The notes under the pieces were generated by a model. The model ran no database searches and was not told the origin of the DNA. It saw nothing but the letters and a program-made list of their open reading frames with translations. A stretch of 64,000 bases of DNA from Falciphora oryzae (Eukaryota > Ascomycota > Sordariomycetes > Magnaporthales > Magnaporthaceae), in assembly GCA_000733355.1 (NCBI GenBank), contig JNVV01000079.1, positions 62,001-126,000 on the forward strand. The letters are read 5' to 3'. The position numbers were made by a program, and so were the translations under genes. This document shows, in pieces, positions 1 through 12,159 of this stretch. Position 1 is the stretch's first letter. Every line of letters starts with the position of its first letter.

Positions 1-486
1 ATCATCTGGCTCCGAGGTCGATACTCCTCCCCTTGGCCCCACCATCCACGCCCCGGTCCCTATGCGTCCACGGCTGCCGAGCAGGAAAAGCAGCGGCACC
101 ATGGTGGTGCCGAGAGACTCGATCGATGCCACCCAGCCCTACCAAATCGACCTCGAGCCGGACGATGTCCGCGCCATGAGTCCCAGGAGGACGACGGAGG
201 ACATCGAGGCCATGGGGAGAGAGGCGAGGGAAGAACTCAGGAGGTAAGCCGGCCGCAACTCTCTAGCAGGATTCGACCCCGCCCCCACGACACATGGGCT
301 AACACCCCCTTCAGACACGCCAAGGCGCTCCAAGACTCTCTCATCATGATCTTCAACCGCATCGAGGCCGTCAAGGAGGAGCACGACAAGCTGGACAGCA
401 ACAACAAGTTCCTACAGAAGTACATTGGCGACCTCATGAGCACGAGCAAAATCACGTCGACCGGCGGCGGGAGGGCCAAGAAATGA
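1..486 (+). CDS. Short coiled-coil (SCOC-like) protein, 3' part
   Basis: The reading frame is open from the left edge (codons start at base 2), so the start lies outside the window. An exon ends at 243. A GTAAGC donor at 244 and a TTCAG acceptor ending at 314 define a 71-bp intron. The last exon is 315-486, with TGA at 484-486. The C-terminal 55 residues form a heptad-patterned helix (AVKEEHDKLDSNN, then LQKYIGDLMS) that matches the conserved core of eukaryotic short coiled-coil proteins. These are small Golgi/autophagy-associated adaptors that bind Arl-type GTPases. The upstream part (PRDSIDATQPYQIDLEPDD) is charged and probably disordered. Recognition rests on the coiled-coil core alone. 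The function in this fungus is inferred from the family. Confidence 0.75.
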   Translation: MIWLRGRYSSPWPHHPRPGPYASTAAEQEKQRHHGGAERLDRCHPALPNRPRAGRCPRHESQEDDGGHRGHGERGEGRTQEVSRPQLSSRIRPRPHDTWANTPFRHAKALQDSLIMIFNRIEAVKEEHDKLDSNNKFLQKYIGDLMSTSKITSTGGGRAKK

Positions 487-1535
487 CGCCAGAGCCACGA
501 GGCAAAACTCGCACCCCATTTTATGCCACGGCTCCGACACGATGCTTGGGCCGCCGTTCGCTGAGCCGATATACGTACCATACCTTCGGCCTGAGCTAGG
601 AGTCCACGGGCGAGGCTGTGTCGCGGACCGAGTCGGACACCACGAGACATTGCGTCATATGGAGCCCGTCATATCAGCTCATCCTGCAGCGCACGTCGGA
701 TGACTTGTGCGACCAACCAAGGTTCCAATCCGGCCATGATCGCCACCGCCGACTCCATTTCATCGAATCCCGAATTGGTTCCGGAGAAAGGTCCTGCTTC
801 CCATCGTCGACGAGATCCCAAACCATTGGTCACCGGCGCCGATTCGCTGCCCATCATCTCACTGTTTTATTCCGGCTTGCCACCACTACTACTTACTACC
901 TTCCACGAAGACCGACACCAACTATCAGACGGGCTGGCGGAGTTCGAAATAAAGCCTTTGATTACCCGCACCCAAATCAGCATTTTGCAGAAGACATCAT
1001 CACGCGACCACCCTGGAAATGTCCCGGCGGTCTGGTGCAGTTTATACCCCATATACTATCTTTGGCCACTTTTCTGGGCTGGGTGGGAGTTTATTTGCCT
1101 TTGGGCTGTGCCTGATCTAGCGTGTCTTGTGAGACATGCCTTGTTCGGATCGGGCATTCAGCATGCAACCCCAACACCATGTAGGGGAGTCACGACAGCA
1201 TGTAGGGAGTTTGGAGGCGTTCCTTAACGATTTGTAACCTAGCTTGCATTTTCTGGCGGTTTCCTCATTATTGGGCTATTTACTACCTTGTCCCTTTTGA
1301 ACCCAAAAAAAAAAACCTTGGCATTGTACTATACTATATCATCAGGCTTCTCGTCGTTGAGCCCACGTGACTATCACATTCACCTGTTCATCACCAACTT
1401 CGGCTCGCATGCCACCCGCGTCCTTGTTCTATCCGAATCTCACTGGCTAGCAGCAGGACCAAACATCCCGCATCCCACCCAGCTGTGTCGTCGCTTTGCG
1501 CCATTCTGGCAATGGGCACAGCGTGCAAGGCCTCA

Positions 1536-1562
1536 TGCTGCTGCTGCTGCTGCTGCTGCTGC
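1536..1562. repeat. (TGC)9 microsatellite
   Basis: Nine perfect TGC units in tandem. They lie in a region without a supported gene, so the poly-Leu, poly-Cys or poly-Ala frames they create are not taken as coding. Confidence 0.95.
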
Positions 1563-1833
1563 AGGGGCGGGTGCGACGCTGTCAGAGTGATGACAAAATT
1601 TCTCGATTCAGGGGTGGCGGCGGCGCCTTCTTTCCGCGTATCCTGTTTTTGTTGCCAAGTGGTACTTTACATGTATGGGGGGGTTGGTTGGTTAATAGGG
1701 GACCTTGTTCTGGAGGCAGGCAGACCTTGCTTGACAGACCGTTGGGCCGGTCAGCGGCGTGTCTTGCTTGTCCGGCAGTCGCGTTTCACTTGGCTGTTAC
1801 TATGGTTCCCGTTCTCCTCGCATCACGATTTGG

Positions 1834-1860
1834 TTTTTTTTTTTTTTTTTTTTTTTTTTT
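1834..1860. repeat. Poly-T tract (27 T)
   Basis: Uninterrupted run of 27 T. Similar tracts occur at 48476-48497, 52924-52944 and 56207-56232. Length is likely to vary between isolates and may be imprecise in the assembly. Confidence 0.95.
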
Positions 1861-2203
1861 GCTTCTCCTGCTTGCTTGGGACGCGCAGGTGGAGGAGGGC
1901 AGAACTGGCGTCGCCATGTCCGATTCGTCGCCGCTTCTTTGCATTTTGCATTTTGCAGGGAGGAGTACGCGCCCCACAATCACACCCTCCCTCTTTTTAA
2001 TTTACTTTTAAGGTGTGCCGGGTTGGCCGCCAATGCTTGCCAAAGGGATGCGCGTGACGTCACACGGCGCCCGCTGCAAAGCACGGGGCACCCAAGTTGA
2101 GCACGCCCCGAAGGTCAATGGGCAGATTTCGCTATCCAGGAACCTTCCAGGCGGCGTTTGACCGCCGACCGACGACGCGTCTTTTCCCCTGATGTTGTAC
2201 TTT

Positions 2204-2326
2204 NNNNNNNNNNNNNNNNNNNNNNNNNNNNNNNNNNNNNNNNNNNNNNNNNNNNNNNNNNNNNNNNNNNNNNNNNNNNNNNNNNNNNNNNNNNNNNNNN
2301 NNNNNNNNNNNNNNNNNNNNNNNNNN
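2204..2326. other. Assembly gap (123 N)
   Basis: Run of N. True length and content are unknown, and it lies in gene-free sequence. Confidence 1.
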
Positions 2327-5060
2327 CTTCCTTCTTTCCGCCTACCCGCCTGGCCGTTCCGCCAAAGCGCCGTATTTGCCCGTCTAATATTGCACCCCAT
2401 TGATCCAATTGATTGCGTCCAACCCCAGTCAACCCGAACCCAAAACCAAGGCCCAACCAAGCTAAACCGCAATGTCAGTCGTCTGCTCCCACCGGCCGCC
2501 TTCACTCGAGTCAGGTCCCTCTCTTTTCGTCGCGGGTCTGTCAGCCGAACCGGGCGTCGCATTTTAGGGGACCATACCCTTCAGAGACGGGGAGGAATTG
2601 ATAAAACAAGTGTGGCAGGGGACGGCGGGCACACGGCGGCTCTGCCTTTTGTCCTCGCACGACGATTTGATGTGACCCAGAAACTTGGTCCCTGCAGAGA
2701 GCCGAACCGGACATAGGATTTCGGAGCCCTGGCTTTTTGGGCGGGCCGGGCTCGCTCGGTTGGCAAGGGAGCAAGGGAGCCAGGACCCCTCTTTTCTTCT
2801 TTTTTGTTTCCTTTTATTTCGTGACCACCCCTTGCCTCGCCTCCTTTGCCCCTCCCCGCGCGCGCCGCAGAACAGACGCAAAAAAAACTTGGAAGTTGTC
2901 GTCCGACGCTCGGGCGGCAGAGACAAAAAGGGGACCACGGGCAAAACAGGGTCAATTTCACGATTGACCTGACCGGGGGTTCAACGGATCCCATGCCCGT
3001 CGCTTCTGCCGCCTGTCCTGCCCCGCCCGCATCGTCGAAAGCGTCCTTGTTGGGAAGTGTCGGCCGGCGATCAGGGTTCGTTGCATGCGGCCCAACGTCC
3101 ATGGGATGAGGCACGGACCAAGGAAAAGCCAAGAAGAAAAGATGGACACGGATGACACGGGGGAGAACTGGTGTACCACTGCGTTATCATCGTCACCCTC
3201 GTCGGCGTCGCGGTCGACGACGGATGGCTTCGACACGCTCGGACTCGTGATGCTGCAGCGTCCCTCCATTTCCGGCGGCACCTCATGAACGTCGCCGTCA
3301 GAGAGGCAGAGAGAGGCGTCGCTTGCTCCCTCAACCCGAACTATCCTCTCAGACATGGCCCTCCCCGACTCGTGGCTTCACATACTGCGCCTCCCTCTTT
3401 GGGGCGAAGACCGATGACGACGGCGCCAACGGAAAGGTTTCGCTTCTACAGATGTCACGACGCCTTGCTCCTCCTCCTGCGTCGCCGTGACTCGCGCTGC
3501 CACATTTCGCATCCGTGGGCCACGGCCCATTGGCCCTTCACCCCCCTCCTTGTCTGACCGGAGCTGCTTCCGCCAATGTCGGCGGCTGGTTTTCACCGCC
3601 TGGGGTTCGGACGGCGCTTGGCAACTTCGGGCCCGGCCCACCTCCCCACCAGAAAAGGTCTGACAGCTTTACCGTGGTTGTCGCGTGCCAGCACCCCTGA
3701 CCGTGCTGCCCTGGCCCAGGTCAGTTGTCGTTGGGCCAAGGCTATTGCGATTTCTGGGATCTCCCACGCTTTCTGGTGCAGGTGCGGACATGATATCCGA
3801 CCGATCATTGTGCCAGCCAACTTTCTGGCAACTGTTATCATCGGCTTCCACACACACAAGCATGAACGGGCATCAAGCGATATCTCCACCGTCCTCGCAG
3901 TGCCAATGCCCTCCTCGTGGCCACCATTTCTGTTGTCCCTCCCGGGCTCCTCAGCGGATGCACCCAAAATGCCTGCTTCACCGATGCCTCATTTCTCGGC
4001 GTCCACCGTGTCAGCCCCGCCCTGCTTGCTCAACTTCCCTGTTTTTTTTTTTTCTGACCCCGTCATGCCCACACACGCCTGCCTCCCCATTCCTACCCCT
4101 GCACCTGTCCCCCCTGGGGTAGATGTCCGGCCGGGGCTGCCTATCCGTTTTGTCCCATGGCACTCAATATGGCATTTCTAGTCTGCCTACTTATATAGTC
4201 ATCCCCGAAAAAAATTGCCCCCCAAGTCTGGATTGAGTGCCGGCCCTGAGCTGCCGTCGCTTCAACCTAAGCGGGGGGCGGCACAGGGTGAGTCACAGGT
4301 GATCAGCCTGAGAGAGAGAGAGTAGTATATTTAACGTCAGCTAGTCGGGATCTACCATTCCCTGCCTCCCTGGGGGCATATGACGTGCTAGCGCTACCTA
4401 AGCTTGACACTAGGCTACGTGTTGCTATCGAGGCGGTTAACAAATTAAACCATAGGGCAAGCAAAAGCCTACCCAAGGCACCGGAGTCGGGCCATATTCC
4501 GGCGCTCCTTGTTGGTGAGCGGGCAATCGGCAAAAGGGCGAATAAACGCCGGGGCGCTGTAAGCGCTGCTGTTGGTGGTAGTGAAAGCAGTCGGCCGGCA
4601 AAGTGCCGGAAAAAGAGTGAGGCCGGGTAGGGCGGAAGGGATCTCGGAACCACCCCCCCTGGGCCCGGCCGAAGAAAGAAAAGTTCGGGGGCTGGAGGGC
4701 CTAATTCCAACCCGGTGTGCTCCTTGTGTGTTTATCGCGTATCGAACGATAGGCTGCGCGGTTTGCCAACGCGGTGCAGGTCGGGGCAGTACAAACCAAG
4801 GTATCAACCAAGTGGGGCTAGGGTAAAGGTACAATATTTCAAGTACGATTCTCTATGCAGAAAAGTGTACCGGATACACCCCAATTGGGAAAGGATCCAC
4901 CGGAAAATAACGTTTATGATCCTGGAGAGGTGTACTTGCACGGGTTGGACTTGGGTGGACCGGAGCCGATGGGACTGGAAACACGCCTCGCTTGATGGCT
5001 GGGTATAAGCACAATAGTGCCGAATGGTAACTTCTAGATACGCGTGCTACAAATATACAT

Positions 5061-5529
5061 TTAGGGGTTAGGGGGAGCTCCAAATTTTCCCAGTTTCCCT
5101 CCGATCAACCTCTCACTGTCCCTCCCCTCGGCCGTGTCGATCGCGGTCTTGAGGTGCTTGGTCGCGTCGTACACGGACTCCGACGTCACACCCGGCATGC
5201 CCAGCGGTTCGCACAGCGGCGGGCTGGGGTCCGAGGGGTCGGCGGCCCGGCGCAGCACCTCGGGGTCCGCGTCAGGGACCGGGTCGTGCGTCTTGGAGGC
5301 CGGTGCGGTGCCCGGCGGGTGGGCCTCGGCGTGGAACTCCGGGACGCCGGGGTGGCCGTCTTTTTTAGGTGGAGGGTGCTGTGGGAGGGGTCTTTGGTTA
5401 GCATATGGCGGTGGCGGGTTGGGGATATGCAGTCGCGTTTCTGGAACTCACCCCTTCGGTCTGAATGGACTTTTGGTTAGGCGGCTTGCGAGCGTGGAAC
5501 TCTGCAGCGACGTTTCCTTGCCCAGACAT
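5061..5529 (-). CDS. Conserved small hydrophilic fungal protein (131 aa)
   Basis: Two exons on the minus strand: 5529-5452 and 5378-5061. A GTGAGT donor starts at 5451 and a CACAG acceptor precedes 5378, giving a 73-bp phase-0 intron; the stop is TAA. The product starts MSGQGNVAAEFHARKPPNQ and contains a second EFHAEAHPPGTAP segment, followed by EPLGMPGVTSESVYDATK. I recognise this layout as a conserved, uncharacterised protein of filamentous ascomycetes: very hydrophilic, Pro/Glu/His-rich, no signal peptide and no membrane segment. The repeated EFHA motif is internal to the protein. Function is unknown. Stress-associated disordered proteins share this composition, but that is only an analogy. 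Confidence 0.8.
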
Positions 5530-6002
5530 TTGATCTGATGGCGGATCAACCGGGGTGACGTTCTTTCGATGCAAGTGGCAGACGAGCGTAGATCAAGGCA
5601 ATAATGTGAATTATGCCTTTTGAATACTTGCTCTTCTGCTCTGTCGCTGACCTTCACTTGGGGAAGCAGGCGGTGCAAATATCCATGGACATGCCCGACA
5701 CAAAGGATCATCCCTCTTAGAGGTGCGTGGTGTATGATGTCAATCTTCGTGGCTAGACGGTGATATCAGATTGCCATCACCGCGCGGAGAAAAATCGCGA
5801 TCGATCCAGCCCAACACATATGACATCAGCAAAACGTGCGGCTGCGGAAATTCCACCTCGAACTCCGACAACGGCAGAAACGCAATGATGGTCTCTTGTT
5901 TGCCTACTACAAATTTGTCTTTTTTCAAAATTCACAAGAAATCTGCCTACTACTCTACTTGCGCACTAAGCAGCATATTGCTAGGAATTTTGGGTCACCG
6001 CC

Positions 6003-7308
6003 ATGCCACGAGAGGCCAAGCCAAAAACTCCGCCGGCCGCCCAGGCCGAGCCTGGAACCAAGTACAAGACCGACATCGACACCGCCCCAGTCTCAAAGCG
6101 CACGCGCGCGTCCAAGAAGGAGGATCTCGCACCCTCATTCCAGGATGCCAAGCGCGAGGCGGAAGAGAACGATGAGGGCAAGATGCAGCAGCAGGAGGAT
6201 GGGGGAAAGGTTACACCATCGCCTGAGATTACCAGTGGCAAAGGAGGTGGAACCGAAAAGGAGCCCGCCAGCGATACCAAGACGGCATCCAACAGCGGCG
6301 GGAGCGCTGTCCGTCCCGGAGGCCGCGACGCCGCACCGCCCTCGAACCTGCTGGAGAAAGGCATCATCTACTTCTTCTTCCGCGCCCGCGTCAAGGATGC
6401 CGACGCCGCCGCAAAAGGCAACGCCGACGAGGAGGCGCCCCAGAGCGCGTCTGACGTCGCACGCACGCACCTCCTCCTGCGGCCCATGGAGACCGACGCG
6501 TCCCTGGAATCCGACGGCGGCGGCGCCGCTACCATCGGCGACGCGGATAACGCACGTCTGCTCGTCCTTCCCAAGAAGCACCTGCCACAGTCCGGCCGCG
6601 ACCGCTTTATGGCTGTAGTAGCGAAGGGCGGGACGGACTTTGCGACGCTGCGCGACACCTTCCTGCAGGGCAGCGACCGGGAGACCAAGACGCGGGGCAC
6701 GAGGCACAACCCGGCCGCGGCGCCGCTGGCCGAGGGCGTGTACGCCATCACGACGACGGGCAGGGAGACGCGCCTTGCTTACGTGATCACGCTGCCGCGG
6801 GAGCTGGGCGAGGTGCAGCGGAGCATGGGCGTCAAGGAGAAGGGGAGCTTCATCCTCAGCACCAAGAACCCTGAGATTAATATCGGGCCGCCCAATGCGA
6901 GGTTTGGGGAGAAGCCGGAGTATCCCAAGGAGTAAGAGAGCGTGCCTTGACTATTCAGTCGAGTTTGTGGTGATGACACTGGTTTGCTGACGTTGTTCTT
7001 TTCCATATCACAGGATCCTAGGCGAGTTCCGTGACCTCCGCTGGCTGCCATCGCAGCCCAAGCACCTCGACTTCCCCAATACGCAGCTCCTGCTGATCGG
7101 CGAGTCTTCCGGACTGGATAAGGCGATGGCGCCACAGAAGGATGACATCAGAGGAGGGAACGAAGAGGAGCCTATGGAGGAGCTAGAAGAGCTCGAGCAC
7201 GGGGACAGGAAGCGAATGCAGCATCTGGCTGGGGGCGACTCGGACGCCATCTTTGCTGACCTGCAGGCTAGGGCCGACGAGTACCCAAAGCTGAAGACTA
7301 CGTTTTGA
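6003..7308 (+). CDS. Conserved fungal/plant-type uncharacterised protein (407 aa)
   Basis: Two exons: 6003-6931 and 7014-7308. A GTAAGA donor at 6932 and a CACAG acceptor ending at 7013 define an 82-bp intron; stop at 7306-7308. The first 110 residues are charged and low in complexity (PREAKPKTPPAAQAEPGTK). From about residue 115 a folded domain begins with LLEKGIIYFFFRARV and continues through ARTHLLLRPM, VYAITTTGRETRLAYVITLP, GSFILSTKNPE and FRDLRWLPSQPKHLDF. This resembles proteins often labelled BTB domain transcription factor in fungal genomes, a family shared with plants (PANTHER 34776 type). No canonical BTB fold or DNA-binding motif is visible to me, so that label should not be taken as function. 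The acidic C-terminal tail (EEEPMEELEELEHGDRK) is probably disordered. Confidence 0.85.
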
Positions 7309-7592
7309 CAGAGGAGAAGTGCCTCGATTCTGAATACAGACACATTGCGTTCTTGTTACGTCCGTATCCCTTGATGATACACCAATCGATTTATTTGCAT
7401 CGCGATCAAGGAAGTTCGCTGCCACCTATCTCCGCCGATGTCCTTCTGCCTCCACCTACAAGCAAGGGGCGGGCCCCAACACAATGGCCTTCGCCTGTGT
7501 TGGCCCGCGGTTGAAGTGCCGCCCTTATCGGCCACGTCGCCGTCGCTCACCCGAGTCCGAATGGAACCTCAGGTTTGGTTCGGATCAACTAG

Positions 7593-8120
7593 CTAGCCAA
7601 TCCACTTCCTCCCCTTCACCTTGGGCTCAGCCGACCCCTTCTCCTCCGGCACTGCAGCGGCAGCAGCAGCCGCGCGGCCAGCGTCAATAAAAGCCTTCGG
7701 GGTGGTGTTGCCGCCCGGAGCAGCAGCAGCAGTACCGTTGCCTGTCTTGACAGCAGCATAATCGTCATTATCCACAAGCCAGGTGCACCCGACCTCCTCC
7801 CAAACATGCAAAACCCCGCCCCAAGGGTGGTCCCACTGATAATGCTGGGCCATGCAGCGTTTCGCCTGGCCGTCAAAGTAGAAGTGACCCCTCCGGTTGC
7901 CCCAGTCCATGCATATCTGGCTCAAGCTGGGCACGCCCACGCCGTGGCAGCCGTCGTTGACGTCGACGAAGTAGCGGCCGTGGCCCGTCTCCCACGCGCC
8001 CTGGCTGTTGCACTGGTTGATGAGGTTGCACTGCGTTATGATGCTGATGGTATCGGCGGAGGCGAGGCTGGCGACGGCCAAGAGGGTGGCCGCTGCGGTG
8101 GTGGAGGCTCCGAAACGCAT
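7593..8120 (-). CDS. Small secreted protein (175 aa)
   Basis: Single exon. The N-terminus is a clear signal peptide (MRFGASTTAAATLLAVASLASA, given here as positions 1-22 with cleavage expected after ASA). The mature part has six cysteines (TQC, NQC, DGC, QIC, KRC, VGC) within the first 110 residues, interspersed with aromatic and glycine residues (GHGRYFVDVNDG, MDWGNRRGHFYFDG). That suggests a compact disulphide-bonded domain. The last 60 residues are Ala/Gly/Pro-rich and end KVKGRKWIG. No enzyme motif is recognised. Its size, secretion signal and cysteine spacing fit the broad class of fungal small secreted or candidate effector proteins; no specific family is claimed. Confidence 0.8.
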   Translation of the reverse strand: MRFGASTTAAATLLAVASLASADTISIITQCNLINQCNSQGAWETGHGRYFVDVNDGCHGVGVPSLSQICMDWGNRRGHFYFDGQAKRCMAQHYQWDHPWGGVLHVWEEVGCTWLVDNDDYAAVKTGNGTAAAAPGGNTTPKAFIDAGRAAAAAAAVPEEKGSAEPKVKGRKWIG

Positions 8121-9693
8121 GGTGATGGCTCTGTTTGGCAGGCTATTTTGTTAGTTGAGGTCAAGTGCTTGAGGGGGGATGGGGACATGCTGGCTGCGTG
8201 GGATGGTGATGTGCAGGTCTCAACGGCGTTCAAGAGATGACTACGTAGCGAGCAGGTCACAGGAGTGGGTGGCGCTGGAGAGAGGCCATGTCAAAGGATC
8301 CCACAATGAGGGAAGGGATCATGGTTTGTATAGACAGCATGATGCTCTGATGCTCTCAAACCTGTCTTTCGTAGCTTGTTGTTAGGGAGTCTCTTGCTAT
8401 CGTTTGTGTTTAGGGACTCTGCATATCTCAACATCAAAGCTGACCCCGCATAGCTCTGGTACGCCGCAATCTTGAGGCAATTTTGAGCCGCAGAGAGATA
8501 CGAGGGGCCATGCAGGTACGGAAACAACCTTCGGTTGAACAGACGGGAACTAAACCCCCAAGCAACGGGAGGCTCTATCCGGGGACGCGCGACACCTGTC
8601 ACACACCCAGATCGGTGTCGGCCGCCGTGCAAGCTACAGCAATCTGCACCTTTGTATCTATACACCTTTACACCCTTTACCCTTGAACCCTTTCGTGCAC
8701 CTCTTTGCGTGCACCTCTCTCTCTCTCTCTTACTACCTGTGCAACCCAATTTGCGCCTTTGTTCTCGAAATTCAACTTCGTCGCAAATGGGCGACCGGTG
8801 GCATCAAATTCAACTGCGGGCTTAATTTTGTGAGCAGCAAAACCCGGCTGCGCGGGGGGCTGAAAATGGGGAGAGAGAGAGAGAGAATCTCCTCAAAACC
8901 AACCTCTTGGCATAAGCTTACGATCTCTTGGCATAAGCTTACGATCTTTTGGCATAGTCTTGTCATGTCTAATTCGACGTTGATGTGACGCTGGAACGTC
9001 TTTTGGCTTCCAATATTGAGGACCACGCAGAGTCGTGGGATCTCGTTTATGCGGCTTGAGGGCTGCGAGGTGAAGGAGACGAGGCAGAAGCGCGATTTTG
9101 AAGTTTTCTGCTGACAAGGGCAGCAACATCTAGACCGAAAGTGGTGATTTCTGTCTGTATGTGGTGGCTCGACCACGACTCAAAGGAGAGGCGCCAATGC
9201 GGGGTTGGCAATGTTCATATTGTCGTTGCAACACCAAGGGACTTCGCTTACACGAGACGATATACACTTGGAATGCGAGTACGGCCTGGATCTCACACCG
9301 GCCTTGCTTCCTAGCAGTGGCAAACTCCGCGAGGAGGGTACCGGGCCACTAAAGCAGCCAAGACTGGATCTCTTTTTTGCTGACTGGTCTCTGGAAGAAG
9401 AGGATTCTAGCAAGAAGATGGCGACTGCAACTAATAGCTGATATCCGGATCTCTTCCCCGGATTATGGCCTACGGACTTAGGGGCCAGGACTCAAAAAGG
9501 AAGGAGCACAAACGGGCGGCTGCAACGTCGGATGTAGGTCCGTGCCCTATGCACGGGCCTGTGCCCTGCACAGGCTTCTAGAGTAGACCACAAGACAACA
9601 CTCGTTCCAGGCTGCATTCACCTCCCACAATATGCCTCCCCGAAACTGCTCCCCCCAATCCAATAACAAGACAAGTTCTCAGGCCACATTGAG
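8121..9693. other. Intergenic region with short repeats
   Basis: No supported gene. It contains a GA microsatellite around 8871-8885 and short tandem repeats at 8905-8957. Near 9540-9580 there is an imperfect inverted repeat around GTGCCCTATGCACGGGC. A 78-residue frame at 9205-9441 has no recognisable domain. Confidence 0.6.
8905..8957. repeat. Tandem 21-bp repeat (2.5 copies)
   Basis: Two identical 21-bp units, 8905-8925 and 8926-8946, each containing TTGGCATAAGCTTACGA, followed by a diverged partial third unit (8947-8957). Confidence 0.85.
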
Positions 9694-11703
9694 CTAATTA
9701 GTCCACGTCTTTTTCCCAGCCTTGGGCTCAGCCGACTTCTCGTCCAGGGCAGCAGCCGTTCTGTGGCTCGCCCGGGAAGTGAGCACGTGCAATGCGAGCG
9801 TCTCCCCGCCGTCCGCAAAGTCACGCTGGTCCTGGAAGTCGGTGTCTTCGGGGCTGGCCCAGCCGCACACGTGCCGCGTGTTTGTATTATTGCTGCCGTG
9901 ACCGGCAGGTGGCGTCAGCGAGATTTTCCGAAATAGACGGGCGTCGTTGCAGGCACCGTTATCGTCCGCGGCGAACGGGACCGGGACCCGCAGGCCGTCG
10001 AGCTCGCGGGGCATATACTCCTCCCAAGCGGTGACGGCCAGCGCGCAGCACCGCAGACGGATGCGCGTGATGACTGCCTCGGCCTCGGCGTGCGTGCGGA
10101 CGCCGTCCGGCCCGACCGTGAACGTGTCCCCGCCAGCCGTTCCCATCTCCAGGACCTCGCAGGCGTTGTTTACCTCCTGCGGGCGCCTGAGCATCCTCCA
10201 CGTCGCGGGGCCCTGGAAGGACGCCCAAGGCCATAACGGCATGTTCGCTACCCTCGCCGCGGCGTCCGGGAGGGGCCGGTGCTTCTGCTGCCACAGCCCG
10301 GAGACGTACGGATCGTGGTCGGGGGCGGCAGGCTGGGTTTTTTGTGCTAGCGAGAACTCGGCCAGCACGCCGGAGAGGGCGAGCAGGCGGTCCTTGGCTG
10401 GGAAGCTGAGCTTGAGCGCCGAGTACGTCTCGACGAGGTCCCGCCAGAGGCGCTCAGGCTCGTGCGTGACTGTTGAAAAGTCGACAAAAGTCTTGAGCGG
10501 GAACTCTCCGAATACAGGCTTTCCCGCCGGCCACGCCAGGCGCTCACCGTACGGATTCCGGGGCCGGTCGCTTTGGCACTCGAGGTAGGCGCCTGACCCC
10601 GCGAAGTAAGCGATACGCCGGCTGAGCAGCCACTCCTGAAACACTCAGCCACGGCTCATCAGCGCGCCGCTGCGGGTTTCGGTTTCGTAAAGCGACACCA
10701 CCGGCTTCGCGGGGAACATGTAAAACTCGCACCGCGGGGATCCCGTGTGGTCGTGGAAGGCCAGGCGTATGGGATCTCTCCCGAACTGCTGGCTGCTCGT
10801 CTGATTCAAGCGAAACAGCCCGTCGCGCTCCTGCGCCTCGGACGCCGCGGCTGGCGTCACCGGCGAGCCCTGGTAGTAGCCAGCCATGCGGCCGGCCTCG
10901 CGTGCCCAGTCGTCCGACCCCTCGCCCTGGATGATGCACGGCGAGTCGATCCACAGGTAGCGGATGCCGAGGCGGCGCGCGAAGTCGACGGCGTCGCGGA
11001 ACGTTTTGGGCAGCTCCGAGGCGGAGAACCCGGCCGTCCTGGCCTCGTAGTTGAGCGCCGTGGTCTGCGACAGCCCGGTGTGCGCGCCCCGGCGGTGGCT
11101 GAGCGTCGCGTACGCGCCTGTCTCGCCGGCCATGTCGACTAGGCGCAGCGTCTCGTCGCCCTTGGCGCCAACTTCTACGCAGCGCGTCGGGAGCGGGCTG
11201 TGCCTGGCGTCGGGCAGCTCGCCGCCGGACAAGGAGCGGCGGCACCGCTCGTGGCCGCGGCTGCATGCGCCGAGCCAGGCCTGCACCTCGCGCCCGAAGT
11301 TTGTCGGCTGCGGGTCGCGGGCGAGGTAGTGGCCTGATACGGCTCCAGTCTTTGCCGCGACGCTTTCTGTCACGCCCGGTCAGAATGAGAAGGTCAACGT
11401 TTGGACTTGCCAGGGAAGGTGCAACGGTTGCGCCTCGTGCATACCTCGGTCGGCGCAGACGTCAAAAGTCGCCAACGAACCCTCAGCCGGCTTCAGGCCG
11501 TCGGCTAGGTGCATCAATGGCGCAAGGAACACGCGCAGGCAGTCGATGTGGAGGGCGTCGCCTGCATCGTCCACCCGGTGACTACCATTTTCATCACCCC
11601 GGCTAGAGGTCGCTTGGATGCGTATGAACGTTCGCCCCTCGAATTCGTGGTGTTGCTGGCCTCTGTCGGCGGAGCCCACGAGCAGGGAGCAGAAGGGGCA
11701 CAC
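9694..11703 (-). pseudogene. HET-domain protein gene interrupted by an in-frame TGA
   Basis: Minus strand. An upstream exon ends at 11445 with a GTATGC donor. The acceptor GACAG precedes 11366, and the frame then runs to 9694 except for one TGA at 10647-10645. HET proteins act in heterokaryon incompatibility and other self/non-self responses. Motifs in order are PFCSLLVG near the N-terminus, YATLSHRRG (consensus LSHCWG), TFRDAVDFARRLGIRYLWID, then SRG-stop-VFQEWLLSRR. The stop replaces the Trp of the conserved RGW..QE motif; both sides are in the same frame and the downstream 316 codons are open. The true start is unresolved, because a TGA precedes the CPFCSLL segment and a further 5' exon may exist. 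The loss of Cys and Trp in the SHCWG motif argues for decay, but a sequencing error or recoding at the TGA cannot be excluded. Confidence 0.75.
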
Positions 11704-12159
11704 CGCCCTTCAGCTGGAAAGCGCTGGTCCGCTGCGGGAGGCGCGCCAGCCCGTGCAGGCTGAAATTCCGTCACTGGCGGCAGAGGTCCATCGTTTGCTT
11801 TGGTTGCTTCGGCGTTCATCCACGCTCGACGCGGACGTGTCGGAGACATGTCGAAGATTGCGGAGATTGTGTTGAAGATAACATGTGGTGATCGCTTGAA
11901 TCCTTCCCGTCAGGAGCGATGCGAGCCAGTCCGCCTGCGCCAAGCATCTGTTTTGAAACGCCTAACTGTCACGGGAGGTAGGGTGGCTGGCGGCTAGTCT
12001 GCTGCTTGTAGGACGTACTTACTGGCGTCACCGTGCGAAGGGCGGCCTCGCGGGACGGGCCGTCAATACCACCTCTCAATGCAGGCATTTCATTTTCTTT
12101 CACGCTCATAACCTACCTTCCACTTTCGAAATCTTCTTCTTTTTTTTTTTTATCTTTTT

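Larger units (their letters stand above)
487..5060. other. Long stretch without a convincing gene
   Basis: About 4.6 kb with only short, overlapping, low-complexity frames on both strands. It holds a TGC triplet repeat, a 27-base T tract, an N gap (2204-2326) and pyrimidine-rich stretches. A frame at 4385-4630 gives a basic 81-residue product that I cannot assign. None of the other frames shows a splice-supported domain. It may contain long untranslated or regulatory sequence of the flanking genes or degraded repeats, but nothing here proves that. Confidence 0.6.

Noticed and set aside
1485..2011. Two overlapping 171-aa frames containing poly-Cys/poly-Leu and poly-Phe
   Set aside because: Created by the TGC repeat and the 27-base T tract; no domain, splice or start context supports them.
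3576..4181. 201-aa plus-strand frame
   Set aside because: Low-complexity Pro/Ser/Ala-rich translation, strong overlap with a frame of equal quality on the other strand, no recognised domain.
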